Of a DNA stretch of 64,000 nucleotides, positions 9,885-19,255 are shown piece after piece. The first letter of the stretch is position 1; each line of letters opens with the position of its first letter. The notes under the pieces are model-generated. The model saw nothing but the letters and a program-made list of their open reading frames with translations. It made no database searches and was not told the origin of the DNA. Position numbers and translations under genes: made by a program. The stretch is from Olavius algarvensis Delta 4 endosymbiont (GTDB lineage: Bacteria; Desulfobacterota; Desulfobacteria; Desulfobacterales; CAJINA01), in assembly GCA_905176665.1 (NCBI GenBank), contig CAJINA010000084.1, forward strand, positions 86,603-150,602. Reading direction: 5' to 3'.

Positions 9885-10886
9885 TTACAAGGCGACAAAT
9901 ATCTTTACGTCCGCGGTGTCCCGTAGGGTTTTCAGGTAGGCTTTAATCTCCGGCGCCGCTTTTTCGAACTTCAGGTTCTGGTATAGTTGTTCCCGGACAT
10001 CCTCAAAGGCCAGTTTCCGCTTGGCCTGGCGATCCTCAACCAAAATTAAGTGGTACCCACGGCTGGTGCGCACAATGTTGCTGATCTCTCCCGGATTGAG
10101 CGCAAAGGCTGCATCCGCAAACCCCTTGATCATCTTTTCTTTTTCAAAATACCCGAGATCACCCCCATTCTCACTGCTGGGGCATTGGGAGTAGTCGATG
10201 GCCATCTCGGAAAACGGCACGCCCTGATCAAGCTGTTTCAGAATTCCTCTTGTCAGGGCAACCGCCGCCTTGCGCTCTTCCCGGGTGCTGTCCGGGCCGG
10301 CGGCAATAAAAATGTGGCTGGCTTTGACCAGGGCCGGCACCTTGAACAGATTGGGATGGGTGTCATAAAAAGACCTCAGTTCCCAGTCATCCACGGCAAC
10401 CAATCCGGCCACCTGCGCTTCGATAAGCTGCCGGATGGCCAGGTCCTCGTGCAACAGCTTACGCAACCGGGTTGGCGAGATCCCGGACCGCAAGAAGGCA
10501 TCTTCCTGTTCAGCGGCGCTGGAAAAACGGGCAGCAACCCGTTCCAACTCTTTATCAATCTGTTCGCCATCTACCTTGAAACCCAGCCGCAGGCATTCCT
10601 GGTAAGCCAGTTTGCGCCCGATCAGGTTGTCGAGGACGTCTCTTTTGAGGGCCTGGAGCTTCAATTCCGGGATATCTTCATGCGGGGTGTCAACCTGATG
10701 CAGGGCCTGCTGCAGAGCGGCCTCGAATTCAGCCAGGGGAATATCTTCTCCATTCACGGCCGCCGCCCGCTCAATGGGTTCAAGTTGACCCCCGACAGGT
10801 GAAACAAGCGGGCCGGCCGCCAGCAACAAAAGCAGCATACAGCATATCCGCAGGGGGAACTGGGGCCCTTTTGCAGGTTGCATCAT
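9885..10886 (-). CDS. Secreted parvulin-type peptidyl-prolyl isomerase (SurA/PrsA-like)
   Basis: A 333-residue protein with an N-terminal signal sequence (positively charged start, then ICCMLLLLLAAG). A SurA_N-type helical chaperone region spans about 35-170 (VNGEDIPLAEFEAALQQ, LIGRKLAYQEC). A single rotamase domain spans about 190-290, with KASHIFIA, the DYSQCPSSENGGDLGYF block and GYHLILVED, all typical of PpiC/parvulin folds. It would act in the periplasm on folding outer-membrane or secreted proteins. The stop lies at the edge of a 700-bp non-coding gap. The next gene, on the other strand, is unrelated, so it is probably monocistronic. The start could also be the next codon, also ATG. Family assignment is secure; substrates cannot be inferred. 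Confidence 0.88.
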   Translation of the reverse strand: MMQPAKGPQFPLRICCMLLLLLAAGPLVSPVGGQLEPIERAAAVNGEDIPLAEFEAALQQALHQVDTPHEDIPELKLQALKRDVLDNLIGRKLAYQECLRLGFKVDGEQIDKELERVAARFSSAAEQEDAFLRSGISPTRLRKLLHEDLAIRQLIEAQVAGLVAVDDWELRSFYDTHPNLFKVPALVKASHIFIAAGPDSTREERKAAVALTRGILKQLDQGVPFSEMAIDYSQCPSSENGGDLGYFEKEKMIKGFADAAFALNPGEISNIVRTSRGYHLILVEDRQAKRKLAFEDVREQLYQNLKFEKAAPEIKAYLKTLRDTADVKIFVAL

Positions 10887-11084
10887 ATCAAACTCGCGCG
10901 TGGTGAAAGGTTGACATCTGCCCGTTGCATATCATTTTAGACGAAGAGCGGCAAATGCTTTCCGGTCCGACCCACCTATCGCAAAGTGACCATGCGCCTT
11001 GGCATAGCTTTCCAGGCGTGATAATAAACCGTATGCATTGAGACCTTTTTCAGAGTACCATTGCCTTGCGCTGGACCCCGACCT

Positions 11085-12716
11085 ATGAAATCTAAAACCC
11101 ACAAGCAACATCCCCAGCTGGTTGCGGACTGGCAAACCTTGATGCGGACCTTTATCAGGCCCGAAAATGAAGCTACCCGGTCTACGCTGGTAAAATACAT
11201 GGAGCAGATCCTGTTCGGGCTGCATGATTTTTTAGGAGACCATGTGGGCATTACCGAGGAGGCCAGCCTGAAGGAACTGGCCGGGCAGTTCACCGATACC
11301 CGTATCAACCGCACCCCGGAAAAGAAACTGGCCGATGTGATCACGGACCTGATCGAAGATATCGCCCCCCATGCCGTCAATGTCGCTTCGCCCTACTTTA
11401 TCGGCCACATGACCGCAGCCATCCCGTTTTTCATGGTCCATCTCAAGACAATTGTGGCCGCCTTGAATCAGAATGTCGTCAAGCTGGAAACATCCAAGGT
11501 CGTTTCCATTATCGAAAAGCAGATTCTGGCTAAAATCCACCGGCTGGTGTACAGCCGGAATGATGATTTCTACGCCGAGCACGTCCAGCACACCAGCACC
11601 ACTTTGGGCAGCTTCGTGGAAGACGGCACCCTGGCCAATATCACCGGATTATGGGTGGCCCGTAACAAGCGCCTTTACCCCCGCCCGGGATTCGGGGGGG
11701 TCGAACAAGAGGGCATGGCCGCCGGACTGCGCGCCCATGATCTGGACCGCTGCGTGGTCCTGGTCTCCCGGCTGGGGCATTACTCCCTGCGCAAGGCCGG
11801 CGGTGTCCTGGGGATCGGCAACCGCAATATCATCGGGTTGGAAGTGGATGCCGAAAATCGTATCGATATCAAACGCCTCAAGGCGGTTATTGCGGACTTG
11901 AATCGGCCGGCCGCCCGGACCGGGATCATCGCTGTCGTCGGCATTGCCGGCACCACGGAAACAGGCACGGTCGACCCCCTGCCCGAACTCGGTGAGATCT
12001 GCGCAGCCCATGGCATTCACTTTCATGTGGATGCCGCCTGGGGAGGGCCCACCCTGATGTCGGACCGGTATCGGCACCTGCTGGCGGGCATTGACCGGGC
12101 CGATTCAGTGGTCATCGATGGGCACAAACAGTTTTACATGCCCATGACCAGCGGCATGACCTTGTTCAAAAACCCGCTCTCCATGGAGGCCGTGGTCTAC
12201 CACGCCAAGTATATCAACCGCCCCGGCTCGGTTGACCTGGGCATCAGATCCCTGTCCGGATCGCGCGAAGCCAGCTCCCTGATTCTGGACAGTGCCCTCA
12301 AAATTATGGGCAGCCAGGGGTATGCCATCCTCATCGAGCACGGCATTGAAACCGCGGAGAAGTTTGCGGCGGAAATAAAACGCAGAGACGATTTTGAACT
12401 GATGACGCCCCCCCAGCTCAATGTCCTTACTTACCGGCTCAACCCACATGAGCTGCGGGGGACTCCCGAGAAAAAAACCACTGATGCAGAACGTTTGAAT
12501 GACATCAATAAACTGCTGCAGCGCTTGCAGCGCGAGGCTGGGCGAAGCTTTGTTTCACGCACCACTCTCACGCTGCCCGCTGCATCGGATACCGACACGG
12601 TGGTGCTACGCTGCGTCATCATGAACCCCATGACCACCCCAGATATTCTCAATGAGATCCTGGATGAACAACTGAATATTTACCGGAAGCAGATCCTGCC
12701 TGATCTAGATGTGTAG
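11085..12716 (+). CDS. PLP-dependent decarboxylase, PanP (aspartate 1-decarboxylase)-like
   Basis: A 543-residue group II PLP decarboxylase. Visible family features are the SPYFIGHMTAAIP block near residue 105, HVQHTSTTLGSF, an AGTTETGT cofactor-site stretch, HVDAAWGG (PLP-ring Asp) and the Schiff-base lysine in VVIDGHKQFYMP. Length and these blocks resemble the PanP branch (pyridoxal-dependent aspartate decarboxylase supplying beta-alanine for CoA) more than glutamate decarboxylase, but glutamate or another acidic substrate cannot be excluded. I chose the ATG at 11085 over an in-frame TTG at 11061 because the eight extra residues look non-conserved; the ribosome site is weak for both. The gene stands alone, divergent from the parvulin gene and convergent with the ElyC-like gene. 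Confidence 0.8.
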   Translation: MKSKTHKQHPQLVADWQTLMRTFIRPENEATRSTLVKYMEQILFGLHDFLGDHVGITEEASLKELAGQFTDTRINRTPEKKLADVITDLIEDIAPHAVNVASPYFIGHMTAAIPFFMVHLKTIVAALNQNVVKLETSKVVSIIEKQILAKIHRLVYSRNDDFYAEHVQHTSTTLGSFVEDGTLANITGLWVARNKRLYPRPGFGGVEQEGMAAGLRAHDLDRCVVLVSRLGHYSLRKAGGVLGIGNRNIIGLEVDAENRIDIKRLKAVIADLNRPAARTGIIAVVGIAGTTETGTVDPLPELGEICAAHGIHFHVDAAWGGPTLMSDRYRHLLAGIDRADSVVIDGHKQFYMPMTSGMTLFKNPLSMEAVVYHAKYINRPGSVDLGIRSLSGSREASSLILDSALKIMGSQGYAILIEHGIETAEKFAAEIKRRDDFELMTPPQLNVLTYRLNPHELRGTPEKKTTDAERLNDINKLLQRLQREAGRSFVSRTTLTLPAASDTDTVVLRCVIMNPMTTPDILNEILDEQLNIYRKQILPDLDV

Positions 12717-12757
12717 TTGCACGGTTAGACCGGGGGGCGAATGGTTTGACAACCTGG

Positions 12758-13519
12758 TCAGCCGCCGAACCGCAGGCGGTAGTAGACCAACCCCAGATAC
12801 TCGTGCAGATAGACAGCGGCGGCCTCGAACGATGCGGGCAGATAATGCCGCCAAGTGTAAGACCGGACCGGCAGGGAAGCCAGACCGTTGGCAAAGGGTG
12901 TACAGGATAGCCCCTTTTGCTGGAAAGACCATAAGGCCCGTTTGAGATGATAGACCGAGGTGACCATGACCGGCCGGATAAAACGGTGTTGCCGACAGAT
13001 GGCGCGCACATTTTCGGCGTTCTTGAAGGTATCGGTACTCTGCGTTTCAGTGATGATGGCCTGAACCGGCACCCCCAGATCTACTAAATATCGCCGGGCA
13101 ACCACAGCCTCGGCGACTTGCCCGCCCGGTCCACGCCCCCCGGAGACGATAATCGGCACCTCCATCCGGGACGCCAGCCGTGCAGCCGTCACCAGGCGAT
13201 CCACCATGGACTCCGGAAGCACTCCCGGCTCCCCCGACAGATCCAGCAGACGGTCATCCACCCCACCGCCCAACAGGATGATGACATCTCCCCGGGGCAA
13301 TGCTTTCCCGGCGGGGATATCCCGCAGCAATCCGGCCAGCAGCAGATCGGTGACCGGGGTAATCGACAACCCCCACATGACCAGTCCTAATACCGCCAGC
13401 GCGCTGCCGGACCAGCGGCGCTTGAGTCCCACCAGCAGTGCCCCAGCCGTCAACAGCACCAGGATAAAGATGCCCGGTGGCAAAATAAAGGCGGTGACCA
13501 GTTGTTTGAAGATATACAT
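12758..13519 (-). CDS. YdcF/ElyC-type DUF218 membrane protein
   Basis: A 253-residue protein with two N-terminal membrane helices (about residues 8-30 and 37-58) and a DUF218 domain. The domain shows DVIILLGGGVDDR, VPIIVSGGRGPGG, a TQSTDTFKNAENV block and TSVYHLKRAL. ElyC of E. coli belongs to this family and affects envelope (undecaprenyl-carrier) metabolism; the chemistry is unsettled. It begins 2 bp after the stop of the nucleoside-recognition gene, so the two are cotranscribed. The order TM-TM-DUF218 is the usual ElyC/SanA-like layout and the length is standard. Confidence 0.82.
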   Translation of the reverse strand: MYIFKQLVTAFILPPGIFILVLLTAGALLVGLKRRWSGSALAVLGLVMWGLSITPVTDLLLAGLLRDIPAGKALPRGDVIILLGGGVDDRLLDLSGEPGVLPESMVDRLVTAARLASRMEVPIIVSGGRGPGGQVAEAVVARRYLVDLGVPVQAIITETQSTDTFKNAENVRAICRQHRFIRPVMVTSVYHLKRALWSFQQKGLSCTPFANGLASLPVRSYTWRHYLPASFEAAAVYLHEYLGLVYYRLRFGG

Positions 13520-13520
13520 G

Positions 13521-14465
13521 TTACCCGGTTTTTTCCAATGGTGTCCGGCGGATGGTTTTGAATCGCATTAAAAGATTGTACCCGTAGACGGCTGCCACGG
13601 CAGCGGCCAGTCGCGGAATCCATAACCAGAAGGCACCGACGCCCAAAGGCACGAACAGCAGGGGGTCTTCGATCATGGCATGGTTAATCCCGATGGAAAG
13701 ATGAAGCCGCTCGAGTTCCTCCCGGGAATAACGGCCCTGGCTGGCCTCCTCAACGATGACGGCCCCGCCGTAGGCTATGCCGAAGACGGCGGCCGCCAAC
13801 CAGAGCAGGCCCACGTTGCGGCTAAGGCCGAGCACTTTCAACAACGGATCCAGTCCCCGCACGAGTTGATCGATGATCTTGTAGGCCTTCATCAACTCCA
13901 GGGTGACCATGATGAAAACAATAATCACCAGGATCTGCAGGGCCAGCCGGACGGTTGCCAGACACCATTGCTGTAAGAGGGCGGCGAACCCGATGGCCGC
14001 TGCGGGACCAGGCAGGACGGTTTTATCCAGACCGGTTTCGGGCGATAGGAGCAAGGCGACCACGCTGACCGTAACCACTGACGCCAGCAGCCGAAATACA
14101 GTGGCCTTTATCGGATTGATGCCCGATTTAGCCTGAATGATGCCCTCTTGAATCAGACTGTGGGAGATAAGCAGAAAAACGGCGATCAGGGTCATCTGGT
14201 CCTGGGTCAGCGGCAGGACGACCATGGCGGCAATACCACCATAGATACCGGTCAACATCCCCACGATCAAGGGCAAGGCGGCCACCGGCGGCAGCCCCAT
14301 CAGCTGCATGGCGGGCTGCAGCAGAAAATCAAGATATTTCAACCAGCCGCTGTACTGCAGCAGCATGGTTAAAAAGGAGACCGGAATCAGGATTTTCAAA
14401 ATCCAGACATAGCCGTGCCATCCTTTTGAAAGGCCGCTCAGAAGCGTTGTTTTCAGGTTTTCCAT
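13521..14465 (-). CDS. Nucleoside-recognition (Gate) domain membrane protein
   Basis: A 314-residue polytopic protein with roughly eight membrane helices. Two halves resemble the SpmA/SpmB 'Gate' domain: GMLTGIYGGIAAMVVLP near residue 70 and AAAVFGIAYGGAVIVEEA near 220. They are followed by GINHAMIEDPLLF, a typical family stretch. I use the ATG at 14465 (GGTGCC upstream, MENLKTT) because the 24 residues before it look like untranslated sequence. Members are transporters or gates of unknown substrate. It is the upstream partner of the ElyC-like gene (2-bp gap). The larger SpmAB-like fusion at 40825-42159 is a distant relative. Confidence 0.78.
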   Translation of the reverse strand: MENLKTTLLSGLSKGWHGYVWILKILIPVSFLTMLLQYSGWLKYLDFLLQPAMQLMGLPPVAALPLIVGMLTGIYGGIAAMVVLPLTQDQMTLIAVFLLISHSLIQEGIIQAKSGINPIKATVFRLLASVVTVSVVALLLSPETGLDKTVLPGPAAAIGFAALLQQWCLATVRLALQILVIIVFIMVTLELMKAYKIIDQLVRGLDPLLKVLGLSRNVGLLWLAAAVFGIAYGGAVIVEEASQGRYSREELERLHLSIGINHAMIEDPLLFVPLGVGAFWLWIPRLAAAVAAVYGYNLLMRFKTIRRTPLEKTG

Positions 14466-14701
14466 ATTACCGGCACCTTTGCCCGGGCCCTGCCGGCCTA
14501 TATCCGGCCTGATAGGGTCTCGGCAGGGTTCAACCATCTTCGCCAGCCTGCCTCATCACGACAGGCGTCGACTGGTCGCCTATAACACAGTTGAATCGAA
14601 TGCGCATCTTAAAATCAGAAAAGGCTCTGAATTTGAGCGTTGGTGGGAGTTGTCAGCCCCGCCGGCCGGTGGCGGCTACCCGGTCATGCGACCGGGGCCG
14701 G

Positions 14702-16048
14702 TCAATTATCATTCTTTTTAAGGCAGGCCATACAATCGGTCAACAGGTTGCGCAGCTTGCGCCGCAACACGGTATAGGAGTAATAGGTCGTGGCGATTTT
14801 GTAATTGTGCGCCACCATTTTCCGCCGGTAGGTTGCATCGCTGAGCACCTTCCTGGCTTTGGCCACCGTTTCGGCCGATACGTACCCATCCATTTCGACA
14901 ACGGCAAACCCCTTGGGTTTAATGTCCATGCTGTAAATGGAGTAAGTATTCACGAGGATGGGTTTGCAAAAATAGACCGCTTCAAGAAACGCATTTCCGA
15001 ACCCTTCGAAATTGGAAGGATAGGTCACCAGGTCGGCGTGGGGGTATATGTCATATAGGGTGTAGATCTTTTTGCCTTTGGCGGTCTTTCCGCGTTTGTG
15101 GTTGATGATGTCGGACACGAAAATGGTATCCACGTTCATCATCCGGGAATATTCGCGGACCCGACCTTCATAGTCGTAACCTTCATCGCCCGAGGCATGC
15201 GAGATAACCAGCTTGGCTTTGAGATTCAAACGACTGACCAGTTCGATGGCGTGTTCGATCCCCTTGCGTTTGACTACCCGGGTCGGCTGCAGGATCAGCA
15301 ATTCATCTTCCGCCACGCCCAGATCACGCCGCACGTCACAGGCATACCGGTCCGCCGCGACCGGGGCCTGCACGCCGGTGACCCGGCCCGCGTCATCTGT
15401 AGCCACGGTTGGCGGTGGATTGTCAAAATCCATGACATTGGGTATCACGGTGGCCGATATCCCCGTGCGCAAGCTGAGCTGATTGTCCGCCGATGTATTG
15501 ATGACCGCGTGGTGAATGTGGGGAATGTGGGGCGGGAAGGCCATGTTGAGATACTCCCAGACGGCGTTCGTTTTGAAATTCTGCCGTTCCCAGAAAAAAT
15601 CGTGATGATGGGCAATGGTGGGGATCCCGGTTTCGGAGATCACTTCGGTCAGGGCCAGCCCCAGGGGAATGTTAAGCGGAATGGTGAGTATGTTTTCCGG
15701 CACCAGCAGGTCGAGATCAAACTTTTCCATGAAGTCATACAGGGCATCCTTCATTTCGACCTTCAGGGCATAGATCTCTTTGGTGGTGGATCGGTTGCGA
15801 ACGGTAACGCCGTAGCACTGGTTGTTCAGCTTTTTGATCACCGGGTGCTTGAAATGGGCTTTTTCGTACAACATGGATATTTCCGGAGGGCGATCCAATT
15901 CCCCCGCAAAATAGAAACATTCAAAGCCTTCGCGCTGGAAGACTTCCGCCCACTTTTCCGTTTCCAGTGAAACCCCATCTGTCCCGGCGATGCGCGTTGA
16001 AATAAAGCCCAGACGATGTATTCTGTCGCAGTACTTGCACGCATTCAT
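14702..16048 (-). CDS. GT-B glycosyltransferase, family 4-like
   Basis: A 448-residue cytosolic glycosyltransferase. The N-terminal domain shows GFISTRIAGTDGVSLE, a glycine-rich donor loop, and IAHHHDFFWER. The C-terminal domain has LLILQPTRVVKRKGIEHAIEL (nucleotide-sugar fold entry) and SNFEGFGNAFLEAVYFCKPI, which contains the EX7E motif of retaining GT4 enzymes. The length fits single-domain mannosyl/glucosyl transferases, including those making glucosylglycerate-type solutes, but acceptor and sugar cannot be read from sequence. The N-terminus has a CKYC pair (residues 4-7), unusual in this family. A 236-bp gap separates it from the next gene on the same strand, and a MITE-like repeat lies upstream. 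Confidence 0.8.
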   Translation of the reverse strand: MNACKYCDRIHRLGFISTRIAGTDGVSLETEKWAEVFQREGFECFYFAGELDRPPEISMLYEKAHFKHPVIKKLNNQCYGVTVRNRSTTKEIYALKVEMKDALYDFMEKFDLDLLVPENILTIPLNIPLGLALTEVISETGIPTIAHHHDFFWERQNFKTNAVWEYLNMAFPPHIPHIHHAVINTSADNQLSLRTGISATVIPNVMDFDNPPPTVATDDAGRVTGVQAPVAADRYACDVRRDLGVAEDELLILQPTRVVKRKGIEHAIELVSRLNLKAKLVISHASGDEGYDYEGRVREYSRMMNVDTIFVSDIINHKRGKTAKGKKIYTLYDIYPHADLVTYPSNFEGFGNAFLEAVYFCKPILVNTYSIYSMDIKPKGFAVVEMDGYVSAETVAKARKVLSDATYRRKMVAHNYKIATTYYSYTVLRRKLRNLLTDCMACLKKNDN

Positions 16049-16090
16049 GATGCCCTCCCGGTTGTCCGCGCAATTACAGCTGTATTCTTA

Positions 16091-16260
16091 AGAACCCATC
16101 TCAAAAAAGTCTTTTGGCCCAAACTCGGCGTTGGGCGCTCATATCAAGTCCTCAAAATACTGCAGTATTACGCCGGGTTGATATTCGCAGCCGCCTTGCA
16201 CCACGTTAGGCATTAGCTTCGCGTCATGTTGAACCAAAATCCGTTGTTGAGATAGGTCCT
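16091..16260. repeat. MITE-like dispersed repeat, copy A
   Basis: About 170 bp whose ends form an imperfect inverted repeat: AGAACCCATCTCAA at the left and, reversed, AGGACCTATCTCAA at the right (12 of 14 match). Internal blocks GTCTTTTGGCCCAA and GAACCAAAATCCG recur in the copy at 40398-40544 and, inverted and more diverged, at 18111-18251. No open frame. It lies between tag and the glycosyltransferase gene. Confidence 0.7.
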
Positions 16261-16278
16261 AAATATTTCTCTAAGCAA

Positions 16279-16839
16279 TCAGATTTCACTGTGCCTGAAA
16301 CAGTCGATCAGGTGATCGTTCACCATACCAACCGCCTGCATGAAAGCATAACAAATAACCGGCCCCACAAATTTAAACCCCCTGGCTTTCAATTCCTTGC
16401 TCATTTTCTGCGAGGTCTCGGTCTGGGCCGGCACCTGCTGCATGTTTCTCCAGGCATTACGGATGGGCCGGCCCTCCACAAAGCTCCAGATGAACGTGTC
16501 GAAGCTGCCGAACGCCTGCTGCACGTCTAGATAAGCCCGGGCATTTTCAACGGCAGCGGTTATCTTCAACCGGTTGCGGACAAGCCCTTCATCACGCAGC
16601 AGGTCATCTATTTCAGCCGGCCCGTAGCGGGCCACTTTTCCAGGGTCGAAGCCTTCGAAGGCCCGCCGGTAATGGGGGCGTTTTTTCAGGATTGTAATCC
16701 AGCTCAATCCGGCCTGCGCACCTTCCAGGATCAGAAATTCAAATAACCGTTGATCATCGTGCAGCGGCACGCCCCATTCGCGGTCATGGTAATCGATATA
16801 CAGCGGGTCGGTCGTGCCCCAGGGGCAGCGGGTGCGCAT
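16279..16839 (-). CDS. tag: DNA-3-methyladenine glycosylase I
   Basis: A 186-residue TagI enzyme that excises 3-methyladenine from alkylated DNA. It begins with MRTRCPWGTTDPLYIDYHDREWG. Cys5 and His18, together with the C-terminal NDHLIDCFRH, supply the four zinc ligands of the family. The middle shows the catalytic-pocket blocks EGAQAGLSWITIL and RNRLKI, and FVGPVICYAFMQAVGMVNDH closes the fold. Length is exactly that expected. It is isolated from its neighbours, with a repeat element 18 bp downstream of its stop, so it is probably monocistronic. Confidence 0.93.
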   Translation of the reverse strand: MRTRCPWGTTDPLYIDYHDREWGVPLHDDQRLFEFLILEGAQAGLSWITILKKRPHYRRAFEGFDPGKVARYGPAEIDDLLRDEGLVRNRLKITAAVENARAYLDVQQAFGSFDTFIWSFVEGRPIRNAWRNMQQVPAQTETSQKMSKELKARGFKFVGPVICYAFMQAVGMVNDHLIDCFRHSEI

Positions 16840-17017
16840 GGCAACTCCTCATGGATCGGGCCCTAGCGGTCCGTTGGCACGATTTGACGATGGTGGACAA
16901 ATCGACAGTAACAATATAAAGAAACAATACAATCGTGTTTAAGTCAAGCAGGAAATGAAATATTGCTTGCCATATCAGATAAATAGACCGAAATTACGAT
17001 TCAAGCAAGGAGCATCG

Positions 17018-18109
17018 GTGCCCCAGGTCTTAATCAGCCGCAACCGGAAAAAAACGACGGTTCCCTTCCACACCAACGCCATGCCATCCGAGGGAATGGC
17101 GCCGGTCACCAAGGTGGCGCAGCTGGCCGACTATTTTCCGCAACACGTCTTTGATGGCGATCCGGCCCAGGTGGGCTACCCCGTGCAGATACCGCGCTAT
17201 TACCTGGGGCTGATCAAATCTCCCGGTGATCCGCTCTGGCGCCAGGCCGTCCCGGACGCGGCGGAAGGTGAAACCGCCCAGATGGCCGCTGATCCACTGT
17301 GTGAAACAGAGCAGTCTCCCGTCCCCGGCCTGATACACCGCTATCCTGACCGGGCAGTCTTCCTGGCATCCAACCGGTGCGCCCTGCACTGCCGCCACTG
17401 CATGCGGCAACGGGATGTCGGTGTGGATATACAGAACCGCAGCGTTTTCTATGAGAAGATTATAGACTATATCGGACAGACCCGCACTCTGCGCGAGGTG
17501 ATCCTTTCGGGCGGAGATCCGTTTATGCTTCCGGACAGGGTACTCTTAGATCTGCTGACAGCCCTGAAAAAGATCGCCCACATCGAAATGCTGCGCATTC
17601 ACACGCGGGTACCGTGCACCTGGCCGCAACGCATCAGTCCCCAATTGGCCGCCCGGCTCAAAGGCTACGGTCCGCTTTTTATCAATATCCAGTTCAATCA
17701 CCCGGCTGAAATCACTCCGGACGCGGCGGCCGCCTGTGCCCGGCTGGCCGACGCCGGCATACCGCTGGGCTGCCAGAGTGTTCTGCTCAAAGGCGTCAAC
17801 GACGATCCCGACACCATGCTGCAGCTGCTGCGGGGATTATTGTCTATCCGGGTAAGGCCTTACTATTTACATCACCCGGACCCGGTGGCCGGTACCGCAC
17901 ACTTCCGGGTGCCGCTGCGCCGCGGGCTGGACATATTGGCGTATGTACGCGGCCGCGTCTCCGGCCTGGGCGTTCCGCAGTATATGCTGGACCTGCCGGG
18001 CGGCGGCGGTAAGATCCCGCTGTTGCCGCAGTATATTCAGGAGGAAACTGCGAACCGGCTGATCGTAAAAAACTTCGAGGGGCGGCTTTACGAGTATCCC
18101 CTCGATTAG
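17018..18109 (+). CDS. KamA/EpmB-family radical SAM aminomutase
   Basis: A 363-residue radical SAM protein of the lysine 2,3-aminomutase family. The cluster motif CALHCRHC (CX3CX2C) is near residue 123, preceded by HRYPDRAVFLASNRC and followed by EVILSGGDPFMLPD, RIHTRVP and GIPLGCQSVLLKGVND. The C-terminal LDLPGGGGKIPL is also typical. I use GTG at 17018 because AAGGAG lies six bases upstream; an in-frame ATG at 16955 would add 21 residues. The protein is shorter than clostridial KamA (about 415) and nearer to EpmB-type enzymes that beta-lysylate EF-P, but no epmA or efp gene is here, so the substrate stays open. A perfect-ended repeat begins two bases after its stop codon. Confidence 0.85.
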   Translation: MPQVLISRNRKKTTVPFHTNAMPSEGMAPVTKVAQLADYFPQHVFDGDPAQVGYPVQIPRYYLGLIKSPGDPLWRQAVPDAAEGETAQMAADPLCETEQSPVPGLIHRYPDRAVFLASNRCALHCRHCMRQRDVGVDIQNRSVFYEKIIDYIGQTRTLREVILSGGDPFMLPDRVLLDLLTALKKIAHIEMLRIHTRVPCTWPQRISPQLAARLKGYGPLFINIQFNHPAEITPDAAAACARLADAGIPLGCQSVLLKGVNDDPDTMLQLLRGLLSIRVRPYYLHHPDPVAGTAHFRVPLRRGLDILAYVRGRVSGLGVPQYMLDLPGGGGKIPLLPQYIQEETANRLIVKNFEGRLYEYPLD

Positions 18110-18110
18110 G

Positions 18111-18251
18111 GTCCGTTCTCAATGGGTAGAATTTGGTTCAGGGGAAGGCCTGCATACTTTTAAAACCGGAGGCATAGTAGACACTATGTCGAGGATTTAT
18201 AAAAATATGAAAACGCCGCCCTGGGCCAAAAGATGCCCATTGAGAACGGAC
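18111..18251. repeat. MITE-like dispersed repeat, copy C, perfect 16-bp inverted ends
   Basis: A 141-bp element with perfect 16-bp terminal inverted repeats (GTCCGTTCTCAATGGG at 18111-18126 and its complement at 18236-18251). The interior (CTATGTCGAGGAT, AAAACGCCGCCCTGGGCCAA) is shared with the copy at 45681-45811 and, inverted, with 16091-16260. It starts one base after the TAG of the radical SAM gene and may end its transcript. The next gene begins 60 bp after the element. Confidence 0.75.
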
Positions 18252-18311
18252 ACTGGGTATGAGTCATACGATAGAAGTATATGCGATAAGTATTTTAAAA
18301 TGGGAGGAAAT

Positions 18312-18911
18312 ATGCAGGACAACTACGCCAAGCTGGTGATGGAAAACCTGGAAAAAGTCTTCTCCGGGAAACCGGATGAACTGGCCGCCAACCTCCCGGC
18401 TGAGAAGCACGGAGATGCATTTGTTTTCCAGGCGTTCGGGGAGGAATGCAGGGTCAGCCCGAGCGGCATCACCCTTGGCGGTAGAACGCCCGAGAGCATC
18501 CTCGGGCTGCTGGTGTCGCTGTACGCCTTGCAGTCGCAATCCCAGCCGTGCCTGTTCGAACCTTTCCGGGCCTTTAAGGAACTGCCCGACAGCATGCCTT
18601 ATGCCGGTGCATTTATGACCCACACACAGCAAGTTCTCGTCCCCTATGTGGAGCAGCTTGAAAATAGAGTGGATCAGATAACCGCCGCATTCAACTCTGA
18701 ATCGGCCGTTCCCTCCACTGGCGGGGATTACAGTTTTCGACTGCAGCCGCTGCCGAAGATCTGGCTCGAATTCATCTGCTACCTGCCAGATGATGATTTC
18801 CCGGCTTCTGTTACCTGCCTGTACTCGCAAAATGCAGACCGGTTTCTCACCACTGACGCACTGGCGGATGTGGGGGAATACGCCGTAAAAAAAATTATCA
18901 CCTTGCTGTAG
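18312..18911 (+). CDS. DUF3786 protein
   Basis: A 199-residue protein starting at ATG 18312 after GGGAGGAAAT. It matches the DUF3786 pattern as I know it: N-terminal NYAKLVMENLEKVF, the FGEECRVSPSGI block, ILGLLVSLYAL, LFEPFRAFKELPDSMPYAGAF and the C-terminal YLPDDDFPASVTCLYS...FLTTDALADVGEYAVKKI. DUF3786 is common in sulfate reducers and other anaerobes and is sometimes fused to Fe-S or corrinoid modules; its function is unknown. No cysteine cluster is visible here. It is preceded by a repeat and followed by a gene on the other strand, so it appears to stand alone. Confidence 0.75.
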   Translation: MQDNYAKLVMENLEKVFSGKPDELAANLPAEKHGDAFVFQAFGEECRVSPSGITLGGRTPESILGLLVSLYALQSQSQPCLFEPFRAFKELPDSMPYAGAFMTHTQQVLVPYVEQLENRVDQITAAFNSESAVPSTGGDYSFRLQPLPKIWLEFICYLPDDDFPASVTCLYSQNADRFLTTDALADVGEYAVKKIITLL

Positions 18912-18956
18912 CTTCACACGACTTTCAACTGAATAAAAATTGGGGTCAGGCGGGAT

Positions 18957-19154
18957 CTAACCGGCGGCAACCCGGTAGCCGGCAATCAGTGCGGGAAGGA
19001 CAACACTAGCGATGAACAGGAGTCCCTCAGGGGTCATCCAGGCTTCGTAAGTGGTTTTACCGTTCTTTTTGCAGTCCACATATTTAGACAGGAATCCCAG
19101 GCCCATGACGAGCCACAGGGTCAAAACCGCTACCACCATTGTAATCGTATTCAT
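18957..19154 (-). CDS. Small two-helix membrane protein, function unknown
   Basis: A 65-residue frame with two hydrophobic stretches (about 5-22 and 42-60) flanking a short polar loop (YVDCKKNGKTTYEAW). It begins at ATG 19154 with AGGAATCC upstream. Composition and the RBS support a real gene, but I recognise no family. It lies between the convergent DUF3786 gene and sppA. Confidence 0.5.
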   Translation of the reverse strand: MNTITMVVAVLTLWLVMGLGFLSKYVDCKKNGKTTYEAWMTPEGLLFIASVVLPALIAGYRVAAG

Positions 19155-19255
19155 TCGCCCGGATTCCTGTTTTGACGTCTAAAACGTATCGAGATAGCTT
19201 CTACTATGTTGAGTTTACACTTTCAAGCGCTTTTCCTGCCCGGTGCCCGCCGAGC

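Noticed and set aside
9662..9898. A 78-codon minus-strand frame in the gap near the parvulin gene
   Set aside because: Overlaps the parvulin 3' end, lacks a ribosome site and has a low-information peptide.
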